NCBI GenBank assembly: GCA_023443455.1
Contig: JAEZUE010000066.1
Location: forward strand, 1-36,879
Length of the DNA: 36,879 nucleotides
Direction of reading: 5' to 3'
From: Verrucomicrobiota bacterium
GTDB lineage: Bacteria > Verrucomicrobiota > Verrucomicrobiia > Opitutales > Opitutaceae
The notes below the pieces were generated by a model that saw only the letters and a program-made list of their open reading frames with translations, ran no database searches and was not told the origin of the DNA. Made by a program: the position numbers and the translations under genes. Each line of letters starts with the position of its first letter. The first letter of the stretch is position 1. Of the stretch, positions 6,913 to 15,932 are shown piece by piece.

Positions 6913-9894
6913 CTATTCCGTGGGCAGACGAGGCTCGGACGATGCCACCCGCCTGCTGGCGGGCGGGCCGAGGTAGGTCGGCTTCAGGCCACCGGCATCG
7001 ATCACGAACTTCTGGAGCACGATGCCCGAGTCGACCATCCACACCTTCAGGGTGTGCTTGCCGGGCGCGAGCGCCTGGTGGTCGGAGCGCCTGATCTTGA
7101 TGTGGTCGCCCACGGATTGGCTCCACCAGTCGGGATACTTCCAGTCGGGCACGTCCTCGCCCGCGTTGATGTTCACGATCTGCGGCGGGGCATCGTCGAT
7201 CGCGATCGCGAAGCGCAGGCCTCCGCTGTGGCGGAAGTCCTGGGTCGGCGAAACGTAGGCATCGACCGCCACGGTGGCGCCATCGAGCAGAGTGAAGTCG
7301 TATTCGAGGCTCGGAGCGCCGTCGACCTCCGCACGGCGGGGCGCCAGAGCCGGGGCGATGGTGACGGCCGAGTCCGTGCGGCCGAGATTCGGCACGACGA
7401 TCCAGCGCGCGTCGGCGGCTGGGGCGGAGCGGTCGAACCGGGCGGCCTCGATGGAGACGACCCCGCGGTCCTCGATCCAGCCGGCGAGTGCGGGCCGCTC
7501 GTTGCGGATGGGCACCGTGACGGTGTACGAAGTGCCCGCACCGGTGATGTTGATCTCGCCGGTGGCCGCTCCGGCGGGCGCCTTCGACCAGTCGATGGAG
7601 ACGAAGACCTTCTCGTCGAAACGGATCGTGCCCTCGCGTTTGGTGAGTCGGATCCAGTCCTGCACGGGGGCGAGCGTGTAGTGCAACGGCTCGGTGCCGC
7701 GGTTGACGATCTCGAGGTAGTAGGACGGATCGTTGGCGCGGTCGAAACGCGGCAGCACGGTGGCGAAGTCCCAGTCGGCCTCGACATCGAGCCAGCCCCA
7801 TTTCGGGCGCTCGCCCTGTTCGACGAAGAAGCCCAGCTCGGCCTTCTCGCCCGGCTGCACGTAGGTGACCGCCGGCGAACGATCAAGCGGCGGGTGTTGC
7901 CAGTAGGTGTAGCCGAGATGGGTCTGCGCCATCATGTGGTTCCACTTGCCGCCGGCCAGGTCGGTGTGGAAACGGCGGATGAGCGCGGCATCGCGGGCGA
8001 AGAGTTCCTTCACGCGCTCGGCATGGACATTGGCGGAAGGCACGCCGCGTTCGGCGTAGTGGGCGTTCTTGCCGGCGGCCACGTACATCTCGGTGACGTT
8101 GGCGCAGGCCTCGATCGGATAGCGCACCAACTGGAAGAAGGCGTCGCGGTGGGAGGCCGGCAGCTTGGCATCCAGTACTCGGGCACGCTCGGCGAGCGCG
8201 TTGTACTCGGCGACGACGCGGTCGGCCTCGCGGTAGTTGGCGACGCTGAACGTGCCGGCGGTGAGCATCTCCGGCGTGCGGCGGGAGTTGTATTTCGTAT
8301 ACAACGCGAGCAGCTCGCCGATCTCGGCGGCATGCTCGGGCCCGAACTGCTGCGCGGCCCAGTTGCGATGATAGGCCGGCAGGTCCGCCGCGGCGATCGC
8401 CTCGGGATTCCAGGCGAGGTCGAGGAAGAAGCTCATCGGCAGCTCCATGGGCTTGATGTCGCCCACGTTCAGGATCCACAGCCGATCCACGCCCGCGGCG
8501 TAGGTGAGCGACATCTGCTCCCAGATGCGCTCGATCTGCGAGACGTTGAGCCAGCGGTAGGAAGTCGGTCCGCCGACATAATCGACATGGTAATACATGC
8601 CGAAGCCGCCCGCGCGGCCGCGGTCCTCGGGCCTGGGCAGGAAGCGGATGCTGCCCCAGTTGTCGTCGCTGAAGAGGATGGTGATGTCGTCGTCCACCCG
8701 CATGCCCTTGTCGTAGTAATCCTGCACCTCCTTGTAGAGCGCCCACACCTGCGGGATCTCGGCGGCGGGCTTGCCGGTGACCTCGGTGAGAATCTTGCGT
8801 TGGTCGGCGATGATCTGCTGGAGCAGCGGCACGGCCGCCTCCTCGGACATCGCCTCGTCACCGTCGCCGCGCATGCCGACGGTGACCACGCTCTCGTAGT
8901 CCTGCACCCGCGCGAAGCCGCCGCGCCAGAACTCGCGCAGCGTCTCCGCGTTGGCCTCGTAGTTCCACGCGCCCTGGCCGTAGCGCATCCACTCGTGGTG
9001 CGAGCGCATCATCGGCTCGTGGTGGCTGGTCGACATGACGATGCCGTATTCGTCGGCCAAACGCGGGTTGTCCGGGTAGTCGTCGTTGAAGGAGACCGGG
9101 AGCCACATCGCCGGCCAGAGGTAGTTGGCGCGGTTGCGGAGAAGCAGTTCGAAGACGTGGCCGTAGAACTCGGGGTTCTGGCCGCCGAACTTCTCCTGGG
9201 CCCAACGCCGGAGGGCGGGCGCCTCGTCGTTGATGAAGATGCCGCGGTATTTCACCTTCGGCTCGCCGGAGGCGAAGACGCCGGGCCTGAGATGCAACTC
9301 GTCGCGGTGCGCGACCGGTGCATCGGCCCACCAATACCAGGGCGACACGCCGATCTGGCGGGAGATCTCGTAGATGCCGTAGATCGTGCCGCGCTTGTCG
9401 CTGCCGGCGATGACGAGCGCCCGCGCGACGCCGGGAGCCGGGTCGGCCACAGTGGCGATGACGAAACTCTCCCATTTGCCGACGAGCGTGCTGCCGTCGA
9501 GTTTGCCGGCGGCGAGCAGCGCATCGATCAGCGCGCTCCTGCCCACGGTGCCGATGATGACGGGCAACGCCGAAGTGGGCGCCTGCGCGGAGCGGGTGGG
9601 CGTGAGCCCGGTCACGCGGGCGATGTCGGCCTGGAGGTCGCCGACGGCGCGTTGCACGCCCTTGTGGTCGGCGGCATCGAAGCAGAGCGGCGCCGCCTGG
9701 CCTGCGGCAACGAGCGGGAAGGCATCGGGCGCGGCCGACGGCTCGACGAGCAAGGGCGCGAAGAGGCTCGCCGACGGCGTGGCGGCAGGGGCGAGGGACG
9801 GCGCCCAAAGCGCAACGGCGAGGAGCACAAGCCGCCCCCGACGCCGAGCGAGGGAGACAAGCGATTGCAGGGGTCTGACCGGGTTGTTCATCAT
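6913..9894 (-). CDS. GH115 xylan alpha-1,2-glucuronidase
   Basis: A 993-residue GH115 protein, the usual length for the family. GH115 enzymes remove (4-O-methyl-)glucuronic acid from internal as well as terminal xylose units of glucuronoxylan. A signal peptide is at about 20-38 (RLVLLAVALWAPSLAPAA). Family blocks include YGIYEISRQIGVSPWYWW (172-189), KYRGIFINDEAP (215-226), STSHHEPMMRSHHEWM (288-303) and VTVGMRGDGDE (337-347). The C-terminal ~170 residues match the GH115 C-terminal beta-sandwich (RFDRSAPAADARWIVVPNLG and onward). Start ATGATG at 9894; the open frame extends upstream into the dispersed repeat and was not used. With GH67 in the same locus, the cell could release 4-O-methylglucuronate from both long and short substrates. 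Confidence 0.95.
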   Translation of the reverse strand: MMNNPVRPLQSLVSLARRRGRLVLLAVALWAPSLAPAATPSASLFAPLLVEPSAAPDAFPLVAAGQAAPLCFDAADHKGVQRAVGDLQADIARVTGLTPTRSAQAPTSALPVIIGTVGRSALIDALLAAGKLDGSTLVGKWESFVIATVADPAPGVARALVIAGSDKRGTIYGIYEISRQIGVSPWYWWADAPVAHRDELHLRPGVFASGEPKVKYRGIFINDEAPALRRWAQEKFGGQNPEFYGHVFELLLRNRANYLWPAMWLPVSFNDDYPDNPRLADEYGIVMSTSHHEPMMRSHHEWMRYGQGAWNYEANAETLREFWRGGFARVQDYESVVTVGMRGDGDEAMSEEAAVPLLQQIIADQRKILTEVTGKPAAEIPQVWALYKEVQDYYDKGMRVDDDITILFSDDNWGSIRFLPRPEDRGRAGGFGMYYHVDYVGGPTSYRWLNVSQIERIWEQMSLTYAAGVDRLWILNVGDIKPMELPMSFFLDLAWNPEAIAAADLPAYHRNWAAQQFGPEHAAEIGELLALYTKYNSRRTPEMLTAGTFSVANYREADRVVAEYNALAERARVLDAKLPASHRDAFFQLVRYPIEACANVTEMYVAAGKNAHYAERGVPSANVHAERVKELFARDAALIRRFHTDLAGGKWNHMMAQTHLGYTYWQHPPLDRSPAVTYVQPGEKAELGFFVEQGERPKWGWLDVEADWDFATVLPRFDRANDPSYYLEIVNRGTEPLHYTLAPVQDWIRLTKREGTIRFDEKVFVSIDWSKAPAGAATGEINITGAGTSYTVTVPIRNERPALAGWIEDRGVVSIEAARFDRSAPAADARWIVVPNLGRTDSAVTIAPALAPRRAEVDGAPSLEYDFTLLDGATVAVDAYVSPTQDFRHSGGLRFAIAIDDAPPQIVNINAGEDVPDWKYPDWWSQSVGDHIKIRRSDHQALAPGKHTLKVWMVDSGIVLQKFVIDAGGLKPTYLGPPASRRVASSEPRLPTE

Positions 9895-9995
9895 GAAAGT
9901 GGCTGAGGCGTCCACCGATGGACGGAAGGGGAAACCGGCGGAAGAACGGAGGCGAAGAACTGCACCGCAGCAACGGCGGTGAGCGCGATTCTTCT

Positions 9996-10014
9996 TTGGT
10001 ACAAGTATTGGTAC
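9996..10014. promoter_or_regulatory. Tandem TTGGTAC motif upstream of GH115
   Basis: TTGGTAC occurs twice with 5 bp between copies (9996-10002 and 10008-10014). The central 16 bp, GTACAAGTATTGGTAC, is a 12/16 palindrome. This AT-rich patch in otherwise GC-rich DNA is about 100 bp upstream of the GH115 start codon, a plausible place for an operator or promoter. Function is inferred from position and symmetry only. Confidence 0.3.
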
Positions 10015-10114
10015 GAAGTGGGGGCCACGTGGCGCACAAGTAGGACCGTTCCGCGAACGGTTCCAAGGGGCTCGAGCCGCCAGAGCCGGCTTGGATCCGC
10101 ACGCCTGGAAACGG

Positions 10115-10305
10115 CAGTTCGGACAGGTCACAGAGGCAGAGGAGAGCCGGAAGGAGAACACGGAGAGGTGTTTGACAAAATAACTCCGCGAGTTGGTGCA
10201 CTCACCCCAGAGGTGAACCACGCGACGAACCATTTGCTCTCCGAACTCTCTGTGCTCTCGTGCCTTGCCTCTGCGCCCTCTGTGTCCAACGGCTGAATTT
10301 GGGTC
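10115..10305 (+). repeat. Dispersed ~195-bp element, copy 2
   Basis: Same landmarks and orientation as the copies at 2479-2673 and 15731-15924. It lies between the TonB receptor terminator and the GH115 upstream region. The rest of the 566-bp gap (9895-10460) holds the TTGGTAC motif and the terminator but no gene I can support. Confidence 0.85.
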
Positions 10306-10396
10306 GAGTCGGAGCCGTGGACCTACCGGCCGACCCGACCGGAGGGAACGAGAGCGGGCGTAACGAGCGGCTCCCTACGGCGGGCGATGGGCGGAC

Positions 10397-10433
10397 AAAA
10401 GAAAAGCGGCGGACCGCCGAAGCGGGCCGCCGC
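10397..10433 (-). terminator. Rho-independent terminator of the TonB receptor gene
   Basis: On the minus strand, 27 bp after the receptor stop codon, a GC-only hairpin reads GCGGCGGcCCGC-TTCG-GCGGtCCGCCGC and is followed directly by TTTTCTTTT. The UUCG-type tetraloop and U-rich tail are textbook features. It separates the receptor transcript from GH115. Confidence 0.9.
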
Positions 10434-10460
10434 GAGGCTATGCCTAGCCGATACGGACGA

Positions 10461-13400
10461 TCAGAAGGTGAACGTGTTGGTCAGGAACCACTCGCGGTTC
10501 GGCGAGACGCGGACCGTCGCCCAGGTGTAGCCGTCCGGCTGCACGGCAGTCGGGATGAGGCTGTCGTCGGCGAAGAGGTTGCGCACGTTGAGCTGAATCT
10601 TCCAGTTGATCTTCTCGGTGAGCTTGCGCTCGTAGCTGATCCAGGTGTCGACCGCATCCTCGGACGGGCCGTAGTACGGCTTACCGAGGTCGTAGCCGCC
10701 ATCGGCGGTCATCGGGTAGCCGATGACGTTCTTGTCCTGCCAACGGTAGGCCGCACCGACGCCCACGCCCTTCAGCCGACCCGTGTTGAACGAGTAGTTG
10801 GAGATGACGTTGAAGCGCCACTTGCGGATCTCGTCGGCCTGGGTGCCCTCCATGAGCTTCATCTTGGTGTAGTTGGCCTTCCACGGCGCATAGACGCTCG
10901 GCCCGATGGCGTTGCCGGCGCCGCCCCAACGGGGAACTTCGGCGGCGGCGGTGAGCGAACCGTCGGCGTTGTACAGCATCGAGTCCATGTATTCGATGAA
11001 CTCGGTCAGCGTGGCGCCGCCGACATTTTCACGGGTGGCGTTGGTCTTCGAGGCGTTGAACGCGATGCGCCAGTTGGGCAGCGGGTTGGCGGTGAACTCG
11101 AACTCGTAGCCCTTCGAGATCGTGTCGGAGGTGACGTTGAACCCCGCCGGCGCCGTGGCGGCATAGCCGGTCACGGTGTTGGCGTTGGGGGCGTACTGCG
11201 ACGGATTCGAACGGTAGGTGTCGCGATCGACCAGCGCGGCGTCGGGCCCGAGCGGGGTGAAGCTCCACGCCTGGAAGAAGCCCTTCGTCGTGAGCCATTT
11301 CTGGATGTCGTTCCAGCCGCGGATCGCCTCGTTCATCCGGGCGATGGCTTGCGCCTCGCCGGCGATGTACTCGGGAGTGCCCGCGGTGAGGTTATTCCCG
11401 TCGGCGTCCTGAATGAAGCCCGGATAGGCGTTGGTCCAGCGGTTGCGGTACGAGGGCTGGTTGGCGGTGCTCAGGTCGTAGGCCCCGAGCTCGTACAGGA
11501 ACACGTTGCGCCAGTTCAGGCCGTTGGTGATGATGCTGCCGAGGCCGCCGCCGTTGCCGAGGGAGGCATTGCTGTTGAGCACCCGGGTCTCGTACTTGAC
11601 CACGCGCAGCGAGTACTTGCCGTCCTTCGTGCCGAGCAGCACGCCGTATTCCTTGGTCTCGCCGCTCGGGTTGTCGATGACGTTGCCGTACAGGTCGCGG
11701 CGGGTGGAGCTGACCTCGAAGTTGTCGGACTTCACGTAGGACAAGCTGACGTTGAACGGCAGCGGGTCCTTCTTGAGAAGCCGGTTGAGGTGCATCACGC
11801 CCTGCCACTTGAACGAGTGGTCGGCCGCGATCGCCGTGTCGCCGTAGGTGTACGGCTGGGCGACGTTGATGGCCTCGTCGGTCAAGTTGAGCTGGCTGCG
11901 CTGGTTGGGGATCTGCCAGGCGGTGGCGTTCTTCTGCTTCACCTTGTCGTAGCGCCACCCGAGGGTGGCGACGAAGGCGTTGTTCCAGAAGTAGCCCTGG
12001 TAGGAACCGGCCCACGAGGTCGTCTTCTTCAGCACCCGCTGCGCCTTCGTCCAGGTGTCGGTGTTCTCGCCGCCCGCGCCGCGGATCAGCTCGAAGCCGA
12101 AGTTGTCGTTCCAGCCGACCAGGTTGTCGAGGTTCGACGCCTGGGTCCAGGTGCCGCTCGTGGTGTTGCCGATGATGTTCTCGAGACCGGCCGGACGAAC
12201 CCACGCATTGGCGAAGGTGGACACGTCGACACCGGCGGCGGGCCGCGGATCGAAGACGTAGATGCCCATGTCGGGCATGTCGATGAACGAGCCGATCCGG
12301 GGGATGTTGGCGCCGGCGGCGGTCTGACGGCCGGTGATCTGCGGCCCGAGGTAGATCATCGCATTGGCCACACGGTCGTTGATGTTCGAGGTCGAACCGT
12401 CGGTGCCGTTCCAGTAGCCGGCCCACTCCTGGCTGTTCGCGTACATCTGCCAGTTGTGGCTCTGATTGTAGTATTTCTCCTTCGAGTACACACCGTTGAA
12501 GCGATGCTTGCCGAGCAGCTTGACGAGGAACTTGTTGTCGGTGAGGTCCGACACGCGCAGTTCGGCGAAGAGCGAGGCGCGTTGGTACTCGCGGTCGGTG
12601 AAGATCTGGCTGCCGGAACCGGTGCCGGTGACGAACGGGCGGCCGAAGTTGGCGTTCTTGCCGCTCTCGGTGCCCAGGTAGTAGTCGTCGTAGTTCTGGA
12701 GCAGGTCGATGTTGATCGTGGGGCCCCAGCCCAGCAGGCCCTCGTTGCCGACGGTGCTGCGCTGGCGGTCGTAGATCAGGTTGAGGCCGACGCGGTCGTC
12801 CCACCCGGTCTGGGTGAGGTCGATGTTGTACGCGGTCCAGCGCTGCCACTCCGACTTGTTCGGGCCGTCGATCAGGTTGTTGTAGAAGTCGAAGATCGAG
12901 GCGTCGGTGAGCGACTGGTCGCGGTAGCCGCCATACTGGGCGTTGGGCAGCACGGAGCCGGCGGCGTTGGCGCGGCCGGACAGGCTGTTGACCACGTAGA
13001 CGCTGCCGCTGTAGCGCTTTTCCGGAACACCGGCGGAGGCGCCGGTGTAGCCGCCCGCGCTGTTGAGCGCGCCGGCATTGATCCAGCCGCCGCGCAGGTC
13101 GAAGACCGTGCCCGACGCCCCGTCGATGGTGTAGTAGGGCTGCTGGGCGTTGACCAGGGTGCCCATCCACGGGTTGTAGTTGTCCGTACCCGACTTCACG
13201 ATGCCCCAGCCGTCGCCCTCCTCGATGTTCGAGTCGGTGCGCTCCACGGCATAGGGATCGGTCGCAACCGCGCGGCCGAGGCCGCCGAAGGGGTTGACGG
13301 TGTCCTTGCCCCAGTCGTCGAGGATCTGCTGATTGGACTTCGCCGGCAGGAACCAGGTCGAAACCCGATCGAAGGGAGTGACGGTGCGGGGGCGGTTGGC

Positions 13401-14249
13401 GTCGATGTCGCCAACCTCGTACTTGACCTTGATGCTGGTCTTGAAGGCCGGGTTCTTGAAGAGCTTCGGATCCCAGCGCAGGGTCGCGAACACGCGCTCG
13501 TCATCCTCGAAGGCGGGGTCCTGCCGGAACTTCTCGTGATCCCACAGGCCGGCCACGCGGATCGCGAGCACGTCGTCGATGAGCACATGGTTGTAGTTGA
13601 GGGTCGCGCGCTTGCTGCCGTACGAGCCGATGCGGGCCTCGGCCACGCCGCGGGTCTGGTAGGTCGCGGTCTGCATCGAGGCGTTCTGGATACCGGACGG
13701 GCTGCCCAGACCGAACAGGAAGGAGTTCGGGCCGCGCAGGATGTCGATGCGGTCGACGTTGTAGGAATCCCACGGAATGTCGGAGACGAAGTAGTCGCGG
13801 GTGGTGTCGGCCGCGGCCAGGCCGCGCACGCGCTGGGCGCCGGCCGGGGAGCGCAACTGGGACTCCTCGCTGTTGCCGCCGTTGAGGCCCGAGAACGTGC
13901 CCTTGGTGCCGGCCACCTCGGTATTGGTGGTGTACTGGAGCAGCGAACCGGAGTCGGTCGCGCCGATGTCGTTCATCAGATCCTTGGTGATGACCGACAC
14001 GGCCGAGCCGATATCCTTCAACTCGGTACGGATGCGGGTGCCGGCGAGGGAGTCGGTGGCGACATAGCCCCGATCCGTCTCGGCGCTGACTTCGAACGGA
14101 CTGAGGACGACGATATCCTCCTCCGTGGCGGCGGCCTCGTCGGCCGCCTGTTGTGCGTAGAGCCCGGTGACCGTCGCGATACTCGCTGCTGCGGACAGCA
14201 GAGTGCGAAGGTTGCGGGCATGTTGGGGGACATGCATGCGTTTAGACAT
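10461..14249 (-). CDS. Large TonB-dependent outer-membrane receptor
   Basis: A 1262-residue TonB-dependent receptor. The signal peptide (ARNLRTLLSAAASIATVTGL) is followed by a TonB-box-like EEDIVVLSPFEVSAE and the start of the plug (GYVATDSLAGTRIRTELKD). The plug includes VSVITKDLMNDIGATD and DRIDILRGPNSFLFGLGSPS. A long beta-barrel follows, ending in WFLTNTFTF with the C-terminal aromatic typical of barrel proteins. The length exceeds the usual 700-1000 residues and suits bulky ligands. No SusD-like lipoprotein is present, so this is not a Bacteroidota SusCD pair. Start ATG at 14249, since the frame upstream to 14747 crosses the divergent LacI gene. The position between xylan genes implies uptake of (glucurono-)xylo-oligosaccharides through the outer membrane; the ligand is inferred. 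Confidence 0.93.
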   Translation of the reverse strand: MSKRMHVPQHARNLRTLLSAAASIATVTGLYAQQAADEAAATEEDIVVLSPFEVSAETDRGYVATDSLAGTRIRTELKDIGSAVSVITKDLMNDIGATDSGSLLQYTTNTEVAGTKGTFSGLNGGNSEESQLRSPAGAQRVRGLAAADTTRDYFVSDIPWDSYNVDRIDILRGPNSFLFGLGSPSGIQNASMQTATYQTRGVAEARIGSYGSKRATLNYNHVLIDDVLAIRVAGLWDHEKFRQDPAFEDDERVFATLRWDPKLFKNPAFKTSIKVKYEVGDIDANRPRTVTPFDRVSTWFLPAKSNQQILDDWGKDTVNPFGGLGRAVATDPYAVERTDSNIEEGDGWGIVKSGTDNYNPWMGTLVNAQQPYYTIDGASGTVFDLRGGWINAGALNSAGGYTGASAGVPEKRYSGSVYVVNSLSGRANAAGSVLPNAQYGGYRDQSLTDASIFDFYNNLIDGPNKSEWQRWTAYNIDLTQTGWDDRVGLNLIYDRQRSTVGNEGLLGWGPTINIDLLQNYDDYYLGTESGKNANFGRPFVTGTGSGSQIFTDREYQRASLFAELRVSDLTDNKFLVKLLGKHRFNGVYSKEKYYNQSHNWQMYANSQEWAGYWNGTDGSTSNINDRVANAMIYLGPQITGRQTAAGANIPRIGSFIDMPDMGIYVFDPRPAAGVDVSTFANAWVRPAGLENIIGNTTSGTWTQASNLDNLVGWNDNFGFELIRGAGGENTDTWTKAQRVLKKTTSWAGSYQGYFWNNAFVATLGWRYDKVKQKNATAWQIPNQRSQLNLTDEAINVAQPYTYGDTAIAADHSFKWQGVMHLNRLLKKDPLPFNVSLSYVKSDNFEVSSTRRDLYGNVIDNPSGETKEYGVLLGTKDGKYSLRVVKYETRVLNSNASLGNGGGLGSIITNGLNWRNVFLYELGAYDLSTANQPSYRNRWTNAYPGFIQDADGNNLTAGTPEYIAGEAQAIARMNEAIRGWNDIQKWLTTKGFFQAWSFTPLGPDAALVDRDTYRSNPSQYAPNANTVTGYAATAPAGFNVTSDTISKGYEFEFTANPLPNWRIAFNASKTNATRENVGGATLTEFIEYMDSMLYNADGSLTAAAEVPRWGGAGNAIGPSVYAPWKANYTKMKLMEGTQADEIRKWRFNVISNYSFNTGRLKGVGVGAAYRWQDKNVIGYPMTADGGYDLGKPYYGPSEDAVDTWISYERKLTEKINWKIQLNVRNLFADDSLIPTAVQPDGYTWATVRVSPNREWFLTNTFTF

Positions 14250-14550
14250 AGCTTGCGGTTGTGTTGCGTTGGAACGCGGACGGAATCCGCGTCGGGGTTC
14301 CGATCTCCGGGTACAGGGGAGCTCCGGATCAGGGAAAGAGTGCGGGGAAGGTTCCGAACATGGACACGCCAGGCGCGATTCCCACATGCGGCGCCGGGAG
14401 CGCGACAGCGGGGGAAACAGGCCGGCCGACAGGTATAGCTTGGGGGTTGTTGGGGTTCGCACCACGGTGACAGCGCCGAAGCGGCATCCCGGGTGCGGGA
14501 TGCGATGTGGCACACGTCCCGCTTGCCGCCAACCGCACCGCCGGTAAACG
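14250..14550. promoter_or_regulatory. Divergent control region between TonB receptor and LacI gene
   Basis: This 301-bp gap carries the promoters of two divergent genes. It contains a perfect inverted repeat, GCATCCC-GGGTGC-GGGATGC, at about 14484-14503, some 50 bp upstream of the LacI start, which could be an operator. A TATACCT sequence on the minus strand near 14430 is a possible -10 element for the receptor gene. None of these can be proven from sequence alone. Confidence 0.35.
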
Positions 14551-15597
14551 TTGACCCGCCTCATGAGCCTCCGCCGCATCGCCGCCTCCCTCGGATTATC
14601 CCCCTCGGCCGTTTCGCTCGCCCTGCGCAACAGCCCGAAGATCCCGGCGGCTACCCGCGAACGGGTGGCAGCCGAGGCGCGAAAAACCGGATACACCCCC
14701 AACGCCAAGCTGAAGGAGCTGATGAGCCAGCTCCGCCACAGCGGCAACCCCGCCAGCCAGGCCTGCTTCGGCGTGGTCTCGCTCTACGACCAGCCGCGCC
14801 CCTGGGAGGGATCGCTGCACCTGACCCGGGTCTACGACAGCATGAACCGGCGCGCGGCGGAACTGGGCTACCGGCTCGAGCCGCTCTGGCTGAAGGCGCC
14901 GGGCATGACGCTGCCCCGCTTCCGGACCATTCTCGACACCCGCGGCGTCCAGGGCCTGCTCTGCTTCGGCAGCCCCGACCTGCTCGAACAGTTTCCCGAT
15001 GCACTCGACCACTACGCGATCGTGACGCAGGGACTCAGCATCGCCACGCCGCTGCACCGGGTGACGAGCCATTTCTACAACGATCTCGCGCACACCCTCG
15101 ACCGCCTGCACGCCCGCGGCTACCGCCGCCCCGGCCTGGTGCTCGGCTACTACGAGGAACAGCGCAGCGCCCACGCCTACACCAGCGCCTACCTCGGCTG
15201 GTGCGAACACACCTTCGGCGACCCCGCGCCGGTACCGGTCCTGCGCACCAACCGCGTCGAGGAGAAGCCCCTGCTCGGGTGGCTGCGGAAGCACAAGCCC
15301 GATGTCGTCATCTTCGTGCATCTCTACAGCGTGCTCGACGAACTGACCCAGGTGCTCGAGCGCAACGGCATCCGGGCCCCGCACGACCTCGGCATCGTGG
15401 CCGTCAGCCAGATCCTCGAGGGCACGCCCTTCACCGGCATGCAACAGAACCAGGAGCTGATGGGCGCCTGGTCGGTGGAACTGCTCGTATCCCGTATCCT
15501 GACCCAGGATCTCGGCATCCCGACCCATCCGCGCATCGAGATGGTCGAGAGCAACTGGGTCGAGGGCTCGACCCTGCGGGCGGCGCCAAAGGGCTGA
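14551..15597 (+). CDS. LacI-family regulator, divergent from the TonB receptor
   Basis: About 345 residues. The N-terminal helix-turn-helix reads SLRRIAASLGLSPSAVSLAL, followed by hinge residues RNSPKIPAATRERV. The ligand-binding domain has the periplasmic-binding-protein fold (RILDTRGVQGLLCFGSP analogue; KHKPDVVIFVHL; RAPHDLGIVAVSQ; GIPTHPRIEMVESNWVEGST). The start is either TTG at 14551 or ATG at 14563; both keep the full HTH. Its divergence from the TonB receptor suggests control of that gene, and perhaps of the xylan locus, in response to an oligosaccharide. Confidence 0.9.
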   Translation: MTRLMSLRRIAASLGLSPSAVSLALRNSPKIPAATRERVAAEARKTGYTPNAKLKELMSQLRHSGNPASQACFGVVSLYDQPRPWEGSLHLTRVYDSMNRRAAELGYRLEPLWLKAPGMTLPRFRTILDTRGVQGLLCFGSPDLLEQFPDALDHYAIVTQGLSIATPLHRVTSHFYNDLAHTLDRLHARGYRRPGLVLGYYEEQRSAHAYTSAYLGWCEHTFGDPAPVPVLRTNRVEEKPLLGWLRKHKPDVVIFVHLYSVLDELTQVLERNGIRAPHDLGIVAVSQILEGTPFTGMQQNQELMGAWSVELLVSRILTQDLGIPTHPRIEMVESNWVEGSTLRAAPKG

Positions 15598-15604
15598 CCC
15601 CCGA

Positions 15605-15673
15605 GGGCGGCGCAAGCACCGCCCCTACCGCAAGCGCGGGAATGCCCTCGTAGGGGCGCCGCTTGCGGCGCCC
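15605..15673. repeat. Back-to-back REP-like hairpins
   Basis: At 15605-15628, GGGCGGCGCAAGCACCGCCC ends in CCTAC. At 15650-15673, GTAG is followed by GGGCGCCGC-TT-GCGGCGCCC. The two are in opposite orientation, between the convergent LacI and GH43 genes, where they could also help terminate transcription. Confidence 0.65.
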
Positions 15674-15730
15674 GTTTTGCTCCGAGAAAAGCCGACACCC
15701 GCTTGGGACAAGCGGGGCCACCGTTCAACG

Positions 15731-15924
15731 CAGTTCGGACAGGTCACAGAGGCAGGGGAGAGCCGGAAGGAGAACACGGAGAGATGTTTGGCAACATGAC
15801 GCCGTGAGTCGATGCACTCACCCCAGAGGTGAACCGCGCGACGAACCATTTTCGCTCCGAACTCTCTGTGCTCTCGTGCCTTGCCTCTGAGCCCTCTGTG
15901 TCCAACTGCTGAATTTGGGTTCAA
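15731..15924 (+). repeat. Dispersed ~195-bp element, copy 3
   Basis: Same orientation and landmarks as the other two copies. Its right end lies 9 bp from the GH43 stop codon, so a GH43 transcript would run into it. With the hairpins at 15605-15673 it fills the 335-bp gap between convergent genes; no gene is seen there. Confidence 0.85.
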
Positions 15925-15932
15925 ACGGCGCC

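Noticed and set aside
6763..9906. A 1047-codon + strand frame opposite GH115, and similar frames at 22525-25323 and 25391-28744
   Set aside because: Same antisense effect; each lies exactly opposite one or more well-recognised minus-strand genes and shows no motif.
9895..10233. N-terminal extension of GH115 to an upstream ATG
   Set aside because: The extension reads through the dispersed 195-bp element and has no signal peptide; the start at ATGATG (9894) puts the signal peptide near the N-terminus.
10260..14438. A 1392-codon open frame on the + strand opposite the TonB receptor
   Set aside because: The antisense frame of a GC-rich gene stays open by codon bias. The protein is Val/Arg/Gly-rich with no domain, while the minus strand encodes a complete receptor with plug and barrel motifs.
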